Of a DNA stretch of 64,000 nt, positions 42,653 to 51,714 are shown piece by piece. The DNA is from Gluconacetobacter tumulisoli (lineage in GTDB: Bacteria; Pseudomonadota; Alphaproteobacteria; Acetobacterales; Acetobacteraceae), in assembly GCF_014174155.1 (NCBI RefSeq), contig NZ_JABEQM010000001.1:1-64000 (forward strand), written 5' to 3'. The notes beneath the pieces are model-generated. The model was not told the DNA's origin. It saw only the letters and a list, made by a program, of their open reading frames with translations, and searched no databases. Each line of letters opens with the position of its first letter. The first letter of the stretch is position 1. The position numbers and the translations under genes are program-made.

Positions 42653-43203
42653 TTCCGCCTGTCCTCCCGGTTCCCGTGCGGATCACATGGTCGCGACTAT
42701 GGCAGGGGGCCAGGCGTCATGTGTATCGGTCCCGCGACAAACCATGTCCGCGCACGGCGCGAGGGATGCGGAGGATATCGGAAAATCCGTTTTATATCAT
42801 CATGATAAATCGCGGCCGGCCAGAGGTCTGCCGGCGGCGGCGTGTCAGTCATGCGCCTTCCGCATGACCCGGGCCTCTGAAACCTTCGTCCGGGCATGGG
42901 ACCGCAGGCCCTGACGGTGGCGGGCATGGATGGCGCGGATCGTCTCGGACATCGCCGGAGGCAGGCGGGTGCGGCGCGCCGGTGCCTGCGGGGCGGGCTG
43001 GGTGGTCTTGGTAAGCTGGGCCATCATCGTCGTGTTTCGTACCTGTCGCGTGACCGTTGCCGCGCGGGCGGGATGCCGGGCGGCAGATCTTCCGTATGCC
43101 GGGCCTTGGTGTCGGAAATGGGGCGCGGACAAGGTCTTCCGGTGACGGGGCGGGTACGGCCGCCCCCTCTGGTCCCCGGCGCGGGTTCGGGCGATAAGGC
43201 GGG
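42653..43203. other. 550-base region between the FUSC operon and the nuclease operon
   Basis: Apart from a possible 60-residue ORF (42845-43027, listed separately) I see no gene. It should hold the leftward aae promoter; the AT-rich patch around 42788-42810 (TTTTATATCATCATGATAAA) is a candidate. Confidence 0.4.
42845..43027 (-). CDS. Possible small basic protein
   Basis: 60 residues (two ATGs at 43027 and 43024), starting MMAQLTKTTQPAPQAPARR. It is rich in Arg, Ala and His, with no membrane segment or signal. Nearly all codons end in G or C, as in real genes here, but there is no convincing ribosome binding site upstream. No family recognised. It could be a nucleic-acid-binding peptide or a chance frame. 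Confidence 0.4.
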   Translation of the reverse strand: MMAQLTKTTQPAPQAPARRTRLPPAMSETIRAIHARHRQGLRSHARTKVSEARVMRKAHD

Positions 43204-44352
43204 ATGCGCCTGATTCACACGTCCGACTGGCAGATCGGCAAGGTGTTCCGCTTTGCCGATGACGAGGTCCTTCCGGTCCTGCAGCAGGAACGGCTGGAAG
43301 CCATCGGCCGGATCGGCCGTCTGGCCCGAGCCCAGGGGGCGTCGGCCGTGCTGGTGGCCGGGGACGTCTATGACCATCTGCGCCCGGCGGAACGGACGCT
43401 GCGCCAGCCGATCGAGCGGATGCGGCAGTTTCCCGACCTGCGCTGGCACCTGATTCCGGGCAATCACGATTTTCACGAACCCGACGGCCTGTGGGACAGG
43501 CTGCTGGGGATGGGGCTGCCGGACAATGTGGTGGCGCACCTGACCCCCGAACCGGCCCCGCTGGACGCGGCGGGCGACGCCTGGGTGGTGCCCGCCGGGC
43601 TGGGACGCCGCCACCTCATCGGCGATCCCACCGCCGCGATGGATGCCGCCCCGACGCCCGAGGGCGCGATCCGGGTCGGGCTGGCGCACGGTTCGGTCCG
43701 GACCTTCGGCAGCGACGACGCGACGGCGCGCAACGTGATCGCCCTGGAGCGGGCGCGCACGGCGGACCTGGGCTATCTTGCATTGGGCGACTGGCATGGC
43801 GCCCTGCGGATCGATGCCCGGACGTGGTATTCCGGCACGCCCGAAATCGACGGATTCGACCTGGGGGGCGCGGGCGGCGGGCAGGCCCTGCTGGTATCGC
43901 TGGACGGGCCGCGTGCCGAACCGGTGGTCACCGTTCATGATACGGGGCGGTTCCGCTGGGCGCGGGACCAGGCGGTCCTGACCTCGGCCGAGGACGTGCG
44001 GGGGCTGGAGGCGCGGTTGCGCGGGATCGACCGCGACGATCCCAGCCGGGTGCTGGTCCGGCTGGCCGTCAGCGGGGCGCTGACGCTGACGGACCTTGAA
44101 CTGTACCAGGCGCAGGTCGTGGCGGGCCTGGGGTCCGCCCTGCGGCTGCTGCGCATCGACGGCGCGCCGGACCTGGCGACGTCGCCCGACGATCTGGACG
44201 GCTTCGGGATGGCGGGGGCCGTGCGGGCGGCGGCCGAATCGCTTGTGGCGCAGGCGGGTGCCGGGGATGCCCAGACGCGCGACGTCGCGACCGCCGCCTT
44301 GCAACGCCTGCATCTGCTGGCCCGCGACGTGCGGGCGGGGGGCGGCGCATGA
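43204..44352 (+). CDS. SbcD/Mre11-like metallophosphoesterase nuclease
   Basis: A 382-residue predicted DNA repair exonuclease. Phosphoesterase motifs: HTSDWQIG at the start (where classical SbcD has DWHLG), AGDVYD, PGNHDFHE, and GDWHG. The C-terminal third is the helical capping region that contacts the ATPase. It would trim or cleave DNA ends with two Mn2+ ions as the partner of the large SMC-like ATPase encoded next, whose ATG overlaps its stop. The Gln in place of the first metal-ligand His also occurs, from memory, in a proteobacterial YhaO-like branch. Confidence 0.88.
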   Translation: MRLIHTSDWQIGKVFRFADDEVLPVLQQERLEAIGRIGRLARAQGASAVLVAGDVYDHLRPAERTLRQPIERMRQFPDLRWHLIPGNHDFHEPDGLWDRLLGMGLPDNVVAHLTPEPAPLDAAGDAWVVPAGLGRRHLIGDPTAAMDAAPTPEGAIRVGLAHGSVRTFGSDDATARNVIALERARTADLGYLALGDWHGALRIDARTWYSGTPEIDGFDLGGAGGGQALLVSLDGPRAEPVVTVHDTGRFRWARDQAVLTSAEDVRGLEARLRGIDRDDPSRVLVRLAVSGALTLTDLELYQAQVVAGLGSALRLLRIDGAPDLATSPDDLDGFGMAGAVRAAAESLVAQAGAGDAQTRDVATAALQRLHLLARDVRAGGGA

Positions 44353-47084
44353 TGCTGCGGGGGCTGGAGGTCGAGCAGGTCCGGCGCTTCGGCGACCCGG
44401 TCCGGCTGAACGGGCTGGGGCCGGGGCTGAACCTGCTGGCGGCGCCGAACGAGTTCGGGAAATCGACCCTGCTGGCCGCCCTGCGCGCGGTCTTCATGCT
44501 CCAGCACGGGTCCAAGAGCGAGGCCGTGCGGTCGTTGCAGCCCTACGGCAACAGCACGGCCCCGCGCATCGCGGCGGATTTCAGCGTCGACGGCACGGAC
44601 TGCCGGATCGAGAAACGTTTCGTCTCGCGCCCCTCCGCCCGCCTGACCGAAGGGGGGCGGGTGCTGGAGGGGGACGAGGCCGAGGAACGCCTGCAGCGCC
44701 TGATCGGGCTGGAACCGGGCAAGCGGGGGACGGAGGCGCTGGGAATCCTGAGCGCGCTGTGGGTCGGGCAGGGGCAGAGCCTGGCCCAGCCCGACCTGTC
44801 CGACCCCGCGCGCGCCACGGTGCGCACCTGCCTGGAGGCCGACCTGGGCGCAATGACCGGCGGTGCCGAGGCCGAGAGGATCCTGGCGCGGGTGCGGGTC
44901 GATCTGGCGATCCTGCAGGACGGGCGCGGCAATCCCAAGGGGCGCTATCGCGCGGCGATCGAAGGGGAAGCGGAGGCGGCGGAGAATATCGCGCGCCTCG
45001 ACACCCGGCGCCGGATGCTGGAGGACGATCTGGCGGCGATGGCCGAATGCCGCCGGCGGCTGGCGCACGAGGACAATGCCGACCGGCGCGCGAAGGAGCA
45101 TGCCGACCTGGCCGAGGCCAGGCGGCTGCGCGACCGGTTGCGCGATCATGACGCGCTGTACCGCGCCGCCCGTGCCGCGCAGGCCCACGCCGCCGCCAGG
45201 GTCGAGGCAGCCGGGCAGGACGTCGCCCGCCGCGCCGCGTGGCAGGCCGCGCTGGATGGCGAGACGGCGCGGCTGGCCGATCTGGCCGATGGCCTGGGCC
45301 TGGCCGAGGCCCGGCATGCGGCGGCGCAGGCCGCCCACGCCGCCCGCCGGCAGGCGGTCGAGGCCGCGGAGCGCGCATGTGCGGCGGCGCGGCGGGAACT
45401 GGACCGGGTGGAGGCCCGTCTCGCCCTGGCGCGACTGGAGCGCGAACGCCACGAGGAGGCCACGCGCCTGGACCGGCTGGACCGTGCCGAGGCCGAGGTG
45501 ACGCGTGCCGCGCTGCGCCTGGCCGCCTGCACCATGGATGACGCCCGCATGGCGACGATCCGCCAGGCGGATCGCGCGGTCCAGGCCGCCCGCGCGGCCA
45601 GCCGCGCCCAGGCCACCGTGCTGGACGTGCTGCTGGAAGACGGGACGGCGGGCCGGCTGGTCCTGGACGGCAGGGTACTGCAATCCGGGCGCGTCGACCT
45701 GACCGACAGCGCGACCCTGCATATCGACGGGGTCGGCACCATCCGGATCGAGCCGGCCAGCCGCGACCGGGACCGCCTGCGCGACGAGCTGGCGGCGGCG
45801 GAGGACGCGCTGCACCGGGTTCTGGACCAGGCGGGGTGCGCCGATCCGGACGCGGCCGAGATCGCCCTGGCCCAGCGTCGCCAGGCGGACCTGGCGCTGA
45901 ACGCGGCCCGGTCCGGCCTGGCCCATCTGTTGCCGGCCGATGGTCCCGGGGGGAAAGCCGCGGGGGGCAGAGGGCAGGGGACACAGGACGTCGCGGCCGC
46001 GATGGCCGAGGCGCGGCGACGCGTGGCGCTGCTGGACGAGCGGATCGCGCATCAGAGGGCGGCGCTGCCGCAGGGGCCGGACCGGGCGGACACCGCCGCG
46101 GCGGGACCGGATGCCGACGTCGCCGCCGCGCACGATCTGGCGCTGCGGGCGATGCAGGGGGCCGACGCCCGGGCCGCCGACGCCCGGCAGGCCCTGTTCG
46201 CCCCGGACGAGACCCTGCGGCAGGCCGCTGCCGACCTGGCACGGCTGCAGGGCGAGGACCGATCCGCCCGCGAGGTCGCCGGACGGCTGGCCCGCGACAT
46301 GGCGGCCGCCCGCGCGGCCGAGGCCGACGATGCGCTGTCCGCCCGGCTGGATGCGGAGCGCGCCGCATTGGCCGAGGCCGAGCAGGCGGTGCGCCGCATC
46401 GAGGCCGCGCGACCCGACGGGACCGAGGCCCTGGCGGACGCCGCGATCCGGCGGCAGGAACGCATCATCGAGGACGCCCAGGCCCGGCTGGGCAGCCTGC
46501 GGCAGGACATGGCGGCGCTGGAGGCCCGGATCCACGCGGCCGAAGGCGATGGCCTGGACGAGCGGATCGCCGGGCAGGAGCGGCTGCGCGAGGCGCATGC
46601 CGCCGAACGCGCGGCCTGCGCGCGCGAGGTCGCGATCCTGCACTGCCTGCGCGACAGTTTGACGACGGCGGAACGCGCGGCGACGGAACGGTACCTCGCC
46701 CCGCTCTGCCGCGCGGTCCAGCCGGCGCTTGCGGCGCTGTTTCCCCGGGCGGGCGTGACGATGGAGGCCGATTTCAGCGTATCCCGCCTGATGCGGCGTC
46801 TGGACGAACCGTTCGACACCCTGTCGGACGGCACGCGCGAGCAGATCGCGGTGCTGGTCCGGCTGGGCCTCGCGGACCTGCTGCGGGCCCGGGGTCGGCC
46901 CGCGATGCTGGTGCTGGACGACGCGCTGACCTATTCCGACGCCGGACGGCTGGACCGGCTGTTCGACATCCTGACCGACGCCGCCGACCGGATGCAGATC
47001 ATCGTCCTGACCTGCCGGGCCGAGCTGTTCACCGGGCTGGGCGCCCGGTCCCTGACGGTCGAGGCGATAGCCAAAACCATATAA
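44349..47084 (+). CDS. SbcC/YhaN-like SMC-type ATPase
   Basis: 911 residues. The head domain has an N-terminal Walker A variant, APNEFGKSTLL (around 35-45), and a C-terminal signature and Walker B (LVLDDALTYSD). Between them lie two very long Ala/Arg/Glu-rich coiled-coil arms (about 200-420 and 560-800) around a small beta domain near 440 (VDLTDSATLHIDGVGTIRIE). With the preceding nuclease it forms an Mre11-Rad50-like DNA end-processing complex. It overlaps the nuclease gene by ATGA. Its stop codon lies in an AT-rich perfect palindrome. Confidence 0.88.
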   Translation: MMLRGLEVEQVRRFGDPVRLNGLGPGLNLLAAPNEFGKSTLLAALRAVFMLQHGSKSEAVRSLQPYGNSTAPRIAADFSVDGTDCRIEKRFVSRPSARLTEGGRVLEGDEAEERLQRLIGLEPGKRGTEALGILSALWVGQGQSLAQPDLSDPARATVRTCLEADLGAMTGGAEAERILARVRVDLAILQDGRGNPKGRYRAAIEGEAEAAENIARLDTRRRMLEDDLAAMAECRRRLAHEDNADRRAKEHADLAEARRLRDRLRDHDALYRAARAAQAHAAARVEAAGQDVARRAAWQAALDGETARLADLADGLGLAEARHAAAQAAHAARRQAVEAAERACAAARRELDRVEARLALARLERERHEEATRLDRLDRAEAEVTRAALRLAACTMDDARMATIRQADRAVQAARAASRAQATVLDVLLEDGTAGRLVLDGRVLQSGRVDLTDSATLHIDGVGTIRIEPASRDRDRLRDELAAAEDALHRVLDQAGCADPDAAEIALAQRRQADLALNAARSGLAHLLPADGPGGKAAGGRGQGTQDVAAAMAEARRRVALLDERIAHQRAALPQGPDRADTAAAGPDADVAAAHDLALRAMQGADARAADARQALFAPDETLRQAAADLARLQGEDRSAREVAGRLARDMAAARAAEADDALSARLDAERAALAEAEQAVRRIEAARPDGTEALADAAIRRQERIIEDAQARLGSLRQDMAALEARIHAAEGDGLDERIAGQERLREAHAAERAACAREVAILHCLRDSLTTAERAATERYLAPLCRAVQPALAALFPRAGVTMEADFSVSRLMRRLDEPFDTLSDGTREQIAVLVRLGLADLLRARGRPAMLVLDDALTYSDAGRLDRLFDILTDAADRMQIIVLTCRAELFTGLGARSLTVEAIAKTI

Positions 47085-47108
47085 TATATTGTTTTAAAAC
47101 AATATATT
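47083..47108. terminator. Perfect AT-rich palindrome at the end of the yhaN-like gene
   Basis: A perfect 26-bp palindrome made of AATATATTGTTTT (47083-47095) and its complement (47096-47108), followed by TTTC. It overlaps the TAA stop. Most likely a transcription end or an operator for the porin promoter downstream. Confidence 0.55.
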
Positions 47109-47327
47109 TTCACTTGGACAACGGCGGACGTTCCCTGTGGGCCGCTCGGAATTTGTAATCAATCTTCTTTCGTATCCCGGTAATGAAAATGTTATACGCC
47201 TTCGCCCGAGGCCGACGCCCCGGCAGATGCCGTGCCGGACAATCAGGAACGGATCGCGCGCAGACGTGATGACACCCCGACGGCCTGGATGGCCGTTACC
47301 GGGGGACAAGGGATAAGTTGGAACTGA

Positions 47328-48818
47328 ATGAGTCGACGAGTGCATGGGACGGCGCTCCTGCTGTCCGCATCCTGCCTGCTGCTGCCTGCCGGTCCCACCC
47401 GCGCGCAATCCGTTCCGGCGCCCGCCGTCGGACGTGTCGGGGGGTATGCCGGCCGCGTGCCCGCGCGCACCGTGACGCCGGCGCCCGCGCCGGCGACGGG
47501 TGCCGATCATTACGTTCCGCCGCCCACCCTGGCGGGGTATTTCCCCGACAGCTACCAGAGCTGGATTCGCGGCAGCACCATGACGGGGGACTGGGGCGGG
47601 CTGCGCACCCACCTGGAAAACCGGGGCGTGCATTTTCAGGGCCATTACCTCGAGGACGCGTCCGGAAACCCGGTCGGCGGCAAATATGCCGGCGTGCGCT
47701 ATGCCCATGAATTCGCCCTGGGCGCGGATATCGATTTCGCCCGGCTGATCCACCACGATATCGGCACGCTGCATATCCTGCTGACGGAGCGCGCGGGCCT
47801 CAGCCTTGCCAACGGGCCGCTGGGCGGCGCGGTGGATTCCGTGCAGCAGATCTTCGGCTCGGGCGAGACGGTGCGCCTGACGCGGCTGTCGCTGGAGAAG
47901 AATTTCAACCGCTACGTGTCCATGGAGGCCGGCTGGATCAACACCGAAAACGATTTCGGCCAGTCCACCCAGCATTGGGGCCTGTCGCTCTATTGCCAGT
48001 TCCAGACCAATGCGATCTGCGGCATGCCGCAGGGCCTGGCGATGAATGGCGGCTATGGCTGGTATCCGACGGCCCATCCCGGCGCGTGGCTGAAGCTGTA
48101 TCCGGCCGGGAACGACCATTACCTCGTCTCGGCGGGGATCTATAACGTCGATAACACCATTTCGAACACGCATAACGGGTTCAAGCTGGGGCTGAACAAC
48201 ACGACGGGCGTCTACCTGCCGTTCCAGCTCGGCTGGCACCACGGCAACGATTACGATGGCGATCTGGAAGGCAATATCCGGATCGGCGGCTACTGGGACA
48301 CGTCCGAGGTCGCGATCGTGTCGTCCCGGACCGCGGCCTACCAGCCGGTCGGCGTCGCCATGATCGACCTGCCCGACAACCAGATCCGCGGACGTTTCGG
48401 CGGATGGGTCGAAGCCGATCAGATGATCCAGCGCGACCATGCCGGCAGCGGGCGCGGCACGGTCATTTTCGGTTCGTTCATCTGGGGCGATCCGCGCACC
48501 GCCCTGACGCCGTATTTCGCGACCTGGGGCATCATCCGCAAGGGCACGTTCGCCAACCGTCCGAACGACACGATCAGCTTCGGCGGCAAGATGGCCGTGC
48601 TGAATCCGAAGCTGGGGGAATATGCAGCGACCCTGCAGCAGGCGGGTGAAAAGGCGCTGCGCCCGTCGAACGAACCGGGGATCGAACTGAATTATGGCTG
48701 GCGGCCGACGCCATGGGCGACGCTGCGGCCGGGGCTGCAATATCTGTGGCATCCGGGCGGTACCAACCGCTACCCCAACGCCCTGATCATCGACATGGAA
48801 ACCGGCCTGACATTCTGA
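47328..48818 (+). CDS. OprB-family carbohydrate-selective porin
   Basis: 496 residues. Signal sequence (LLLSASCLLLPAGPTRAQ) and a Pro/Ala linker are followed by the OprB domain: TMTGDWGGLRTHLENRGVHF at about 83, then FVNTEN-like GWINTENDFG, and a C-terminus LIIDMETGLTF ending in Phe, as expected for an outer-membrane beta-barrel. It allows glucose and related sugars through the outer membrane; acetic acid bacteria use such porins to feed periplasmic dehydrogenases. The upstream 240 bases are unusually AT-rich and hold the promoter. It appears monocistronic. Confidence 0.9.
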   Translation: MSRRVHGTALLLSASCLLLPAGPTRAQSVPAPAVGRVGGYAGRVPARTVTPAPAPATGADHYVPPPTLAGYFPDSYQSWIRGSTMTGDWGGLRTHLENRGVHFQGHYLEDASGNPVGGKYAGVRYAHEFALGADIDFARLIHHDIGTLHILLTERAGLSLANGPLGGAVDSVQQIFGSGETVRLTRLSLEKNFNRYVSMEAGWINTENDFGQSTQHWGLSLYCQFQTNAICGMPQGLAMNGGYGWYPTAHPGAWLKLYPAGNDHYLVSAGIYNVDNTISNTHNGFKLGLNNTTGVYLPFQLGWHHGNDYDGDLEGNIRIGGYWDTSEVAIVSSRTAAYQPVGVAMIDLPDNQIRGRFGGWVEADQMIQRDHAGSGRGTVIFGSFIWGDPRTALTPYFATWGIIRKGTFANRPNDTISFGGKMAVLNPKLGEYAATLQQAGEKALRPSNEPGIELNYGWRPTPWATLRPGLQYLWHPGGTNRYPNALIIDMETGLTF

Positions 48819-48889
48819 TCGGCGGGCATCCCCTGCCGGGGCGTCCAAATTCATTGACGGCGGGGCCGGCGGCGGGAAACATGCGCCCC

Positions 48890-49438
48890 ATGTCACGACT
48901 GGATCATACAAGACCCTTCCTGCCGGTCCGCATCGCGGTGCTGACCGTTTCCGACACCCGGGTGATGGCGACGGATACCTCCGGCGCCCTCCTGGCCGAA
49001 CGGATCGTGGCCGCCGGCCACCATCTGGCCGACCGTGTCATCGAACCGGACGATGCGGATCGTATCGCGGCGCGCCTGGCGGGCTGGATCGCCGATCCGG
49101 CCATCGACGCGGTGATTTCCACCGGCGGCACCGGTGTGACCGGCCGCGACGTAACGCCGGAGGCGTTCGATCGCGTGATCGAGAAGCGGATCGAGGGCTT
49201 CGGCGAATTGTTTCGCATCCTGTCGTACCAGAAGATCGGCACCTCGACGATTCAGTCCCGGGCGCTGGCGGGTGTCGCCAACGGCACCTACCTGTTCGCG
49301 CTGCCCGGTTCGTCGGGCGCGGTAAAGGACGGATGGGACGACATCCTGGTCTGGCAATTGGACAGCCGGCACATGCCCTGCAACTTCGTGGAACTGATGC
49401 CGCGCCTGCGCGAACATCTGGACCCCACCCATGACTGA
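48890..49438 (+). CDS. moaB: Molybdenum cofactor biosynthesis protein MoaB/MogA family
   Basis: 182 residues, MoCF-binding domain. Motifs: VLTVSDTR near residue 17, [19 protein letters not shown], and [19 protein letters not shown] near the C-terminus. It adenylates molybdopterin before molybdate insertion, or is a MoaB paralogue of less certain role. Two starts are possible (48881 and 48890). The following PfpI gene starts 16 bases after its stop, so they probably form an operon. Confidence 0.9.
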   Translation: MSRLDHTRPFLPVRIAVLTVSDTRVMATDTSGALLAERIVAAGHHLADRVIEPDDADRIAARLAGWIADPAIDAVISTGGTGVTGRDVTPEAFDRVIEKRIEGFGELFRILSYQKIGTSTIQSRALAGVANGTYLFALPGSSGAVKDGWDDILVWQLDSRHMPCNFVELMPRLREHLDPTHD

Positions 49439-49454
49439 ACGGAGCAAGGTGGCG

Positions 49455-50030
49455 ATGAGCGTGAAGAAGCTGCTGCTGCTGGCCGGCGACTATGTCGAGG
49501 ATTATGAAATCATGGTGCCGTACCAGGCGCTGTCGATGCTCGGGTACCAGGTCGATGCGGTCTGCCCGGGCAAGAAGGCGGGGGAGTACGTCCTGACCGC
49601 GATCCATGATTTCGAGGGCGCGCAGACCTATAGCGAAAAACCCGGACACCGCTTTACCCTGACGGCGGATTTCGCCGCGGTGAACGAGGCGGAATATGCC
49701 GGCCTGGTGATCCCCGGCGGCCGTGCGCCGGAATATCTGCGCCTGGACCCGCAGGTGATCGCCCTGGTGCGTGCCTTCGCCGACCGGCCGATCGCCGCGA
49801 TCTGCCATGCCGGGCAGCTTCTGGCCGCCGCCCGGATCATCGAGGGGCGCACGGTGTCCGCCTATCCGGCCTGCCGGCCGGAGGTCGAGCTTGCCGGCGG
49901 GATCTATGCCGACATCGCGGTGGACGACTCGGTGACGGACGGCCTGCTGGTCACGGCGCCCGCCTGGCCGGCCCATCCGCGCTGGCTGGCCCAGTTCGTC
50001 GCGGCGCTGGGCGCCCGGATTTCCATCTGA
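49455..50030 (+). CDS. DJ-1/PfpI-family protein
   Basis: 191 residues from the ATG at 49455, with AAGGTGG just upstream. An earlier in-frame ATG at 49431 lies inside the moaB end without a ribosome binding site. The class I amidotransferase-like fold shows [13 protein letters not shown] and the nucleophile elbow [13 protein letters not shown] with its cysteine. It may act as a glyoxalase III, deglycase or chaperone; the sequence cannot decide. Repeat copy E begins right after its stop codon. Confidence 0.88.
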   Translation: MSVKKLLLLAGDYVEDYEIMVPYQALSMLGYQVDAVCPGKKAGEYVLTAIHDFEGAQTYSEKPGHRFTLTADFAAVNEAEYAGLVIPGGRAPEYLRLDPQVIALVRAFADRPIAAICHAGQLLAAARIIEGRTVSAYPACRPEVELAGGIYADIAVDDSVTDGLLVTAPAWPAHPRWLAQFVAALGARISI

Positions 50031-50130
50031 AAAACTGATTTGAAATGCGCGCTTTTAAATGCGCGCGGGCGGCGATCCGACCCGTGTTTCCTGCGCTCCG
50101 CATCGGCGCTCGCACGCACATGCCGGACGT
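50031..50130. repeat. Intergenic palindromic element, partial copy E
   Basis: Starts at the PfpI stop. AAATGCGCGC occurs twice (about 50043 and 50057), then GGCGGCGATCCGACCC, GTGTTTCCTGCGCTCCGCAT and CGGCGCTCGCACGC follow the first half of the copy A core. No closing arm is seen. Confidence 0.6.
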
Positions 50131-50231
50131 GACATTGGCATCCGCGGAGAGGTGTGCATCATGAGGGACCGGGCGTCCGGTGCGTGCGACAAGCACGTGC
50201 CCGCGCCTGCTGTCATGGGGAGTCTTCCGTT

Positions 50232-50864
50232 TTGCGCACCACCCGTCATATCCTCGCCCGTTCCGCGCTGGCCGTCGCCATCGCGTCGGGCGGCATCGTC
50301 GCCCTGGCCGCCCCGCAGACGGCGGTGTTCGCCGCCGCCCCGCCGTCGCCCACGACGCCGCTGAAGCTGAAATCGCTGACGATCACCGGCAACCAGCAGG
50401 TCTCGACCGCCGACATCCTGGCCGCCGTGCCGTTCCACGAGGGCGATACCGTCACCCGGAACCAGATCGACGCCGGTGCCCAGGATGTCATGGCGGTCTA
50501 CCAGAAGAAGAATGTCGGCCTGAAATTCGGCGAGAAACTGAAATTCCTCGGCAACGCCGTCCAGGTCCAGTGGATCATCGAGGAGCAGGCTCCGCAGGCC
50601 GCGGCCCCGGCGGCGGCGCTGGTGGTCGACCAGATCGTGTTCCAGGGGAACAAGCAGATTTCGTCCGATGCGCTGACGGCGGCGACCAAGCTGCGTCCGG
50701 GTTCGCCGGTCGACCAGGACGCGGTGATGGCCGACCAGAAGGCCGTCCAGGCGGTGTACCAGAAGAAGAACATCGGCGTCGCGATCCAGGTGGTGCCCAG
50801 CCAGCCGAACCACGACAACCATGTCATCCTGACCTATCAGATCACCGAGAAATCGGGCGACTGA
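50232..50864 (+). CDS. Exported protein made of two POTRA-like repeats
   Basis: 210 residues. The start is TTG at 50232, because GGGGAG lies nine bases upstream and translation from it gives a typical signal sequence (ALAVAIASGGIVALAAP). The mature protein has two similar domains: LKSLTITGNQQVSTADILAA...VYQKKNVGLKF and VVDQIVFQGNKQISSDALTA...VYQKKNIGVAI, the POTRA pattern of BamA/FhaC/ShlB. There is no beta-barrel after them. It may be a soluble periplasmic partner for outer-membrane assembly, or a stand-alone binding protein. Codon use is normal for the genome. Confidence 0.75.
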   Translation: MRTTRHILARSALAVAIASGGIVALAAPQTAVFAAAPPSPTTPLKLKSLTITGNQQVSTADILAAVPFHEGDTVTRNQIDAGAQDVMAVYQKKNVGLKFGEKLKFLGNAVQVQWIIEEQAPQAAAPAAALVVDQIVFQGNKQISSDALTAATKLRPGSPVDQDAVMADQKAVQAVYQKKNIGVAIQVVPSQPNHDNHVILTYQITEKSGD

Positions 50865-50932
50865 TCCGGCCATGGCGGCGCGGAGCCCGCGCCGCCATGC
50901 GGGCGTACGACGCAGGCGGGGGGCCTCAGGGA

Positions 50933-50993
50933 GAGGCTTGAAATACGGCCCCTGGAGCGAGAGAGCTGCGCAGCAGGGCGTATTTCAAGCCGT
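50933..50993. repeat. Intergenic palindromic element, short copy G
   Basis: A 61-bp version: perfect 13-bp arms GGCTTGAAATACG (50935-50947) and CGTATTTCAAGCC (50979-50991) enclose GGAGCGAGAGAGCTGCGCAG, the end module of copy A (there read on the other strand). The core hairpin is absent. It lies between the convergent POTRA and folE genes, so it may end both transcripts. Confidence 0.7.
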
Positions 50994-51012
50994 CCGCCTG
51001 GATGTACCCCGC

Positions 51013-51630
51013 CTAGATGTGGGCGTTGGCGACGGAGGGGCGATTCAGCATCGCCATCAACTCGCGCCGGGTGTCCGAATTGCTGCGGAACACGCCCAGC
51101 ATGCGGCTGGTCACCATCGACACGCCCGGACGATGCACGCCGCGCGTCGTCATGCATTGATGTCCGGCCTCCAGGATGACGGCGACCCCGTGCGGTTGCA
51201 GGACGTCGTTGATCGTATTGGCGATCTGCGCCGTCAGCCGCTCCTGGATCTGGAGCCGGCGGGAATAGGCCTCGACCACCCGGGCCAGCTTGGAAATGCC
51301 CACGACGCGGCTGCGCGGCAGGTAGGCGACATGGGCCACGCCGATGATCGGCACCATGTGATGTTCGCAATGGCTTTCGAAGCGGATGTCGCGCAGCAGG
51401 ACGATCTCGTCGTAATCCTCCACTTCCGCGAAGGTCCGCGCCAGGATGGCGGTGGGATCCTCGCCATAGCCCTGGAAGAATTCCTCGTACGACCGCACGA
51501 CGCGGCCGGGCGTGTCCAGCAGCCCCTCGCGCGACGGATCCTCGCCCGCCCAGCGCAGCAGGGTGCGGATCGCGTCTTCCGCCTCCTCGCGTGAGGGACG
51601 GGCCAGGGGGAACGAATCGGTGGGGGTCAT
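51013..51630 (-). CDS. folE: GTP cyclohydrolase I
   Basis: 205 residues, type IA. Zinc and catalytic residues are in [13 protein letters not shown] and [14 protein letters not shown]. It makes 7,8-dihydroneopterin triphosphate from GTP, the first step of folate (and tetrahydrobiopterin) synthesis. The length is typical. It precedes the leftward end of apaG's strand neighbour by about 85 bases, so apaG, folE and perhaps metZ could be read together. Confidence 0.95.
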   Translation of the reverse strand: MTPTDSFPLARPSREEAEDAIRTLLRWAGEDPSREGLLDTPGRVVRSYEEFFQGYGEDPTAILARTFAEVEDYDEIVLLRDIRFESHCEHHMVPIIGVAHVAYLPRSRVVGISKLARVVEAYSRRLQIQERLTAQIANTINDVLQPHGVAVILEAGHQCMTTRGVHRPGVSMVTSRMLGVFRSNSDTRRELMAMLNRPSVANAHI

Positions 51631-51714
51631 TGCGATGTCTTGCCGAGGAGGCGCCCCGTCCGGGGAACATCCAGGAACAGGGTGCGGGTCAGATGGAAGG
51701 GACGGCGACGCGGG

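Noticed and set aside
40748-42805. A 685-codon plus-strand frame opposite the FUSC transporter gene
   Set aside because: Rich in Gln, His, Arg and Asp with no domain; the opposite strand has proper membrane segments and an AaeX/AaeA operon context.
43935-46643. A 902-codon minus-strand frame opposite the SbcC-like gene
   Set aside because: Composition is that of a shadow frame; the plus strand has Walker A and B motifs and coiled coils.
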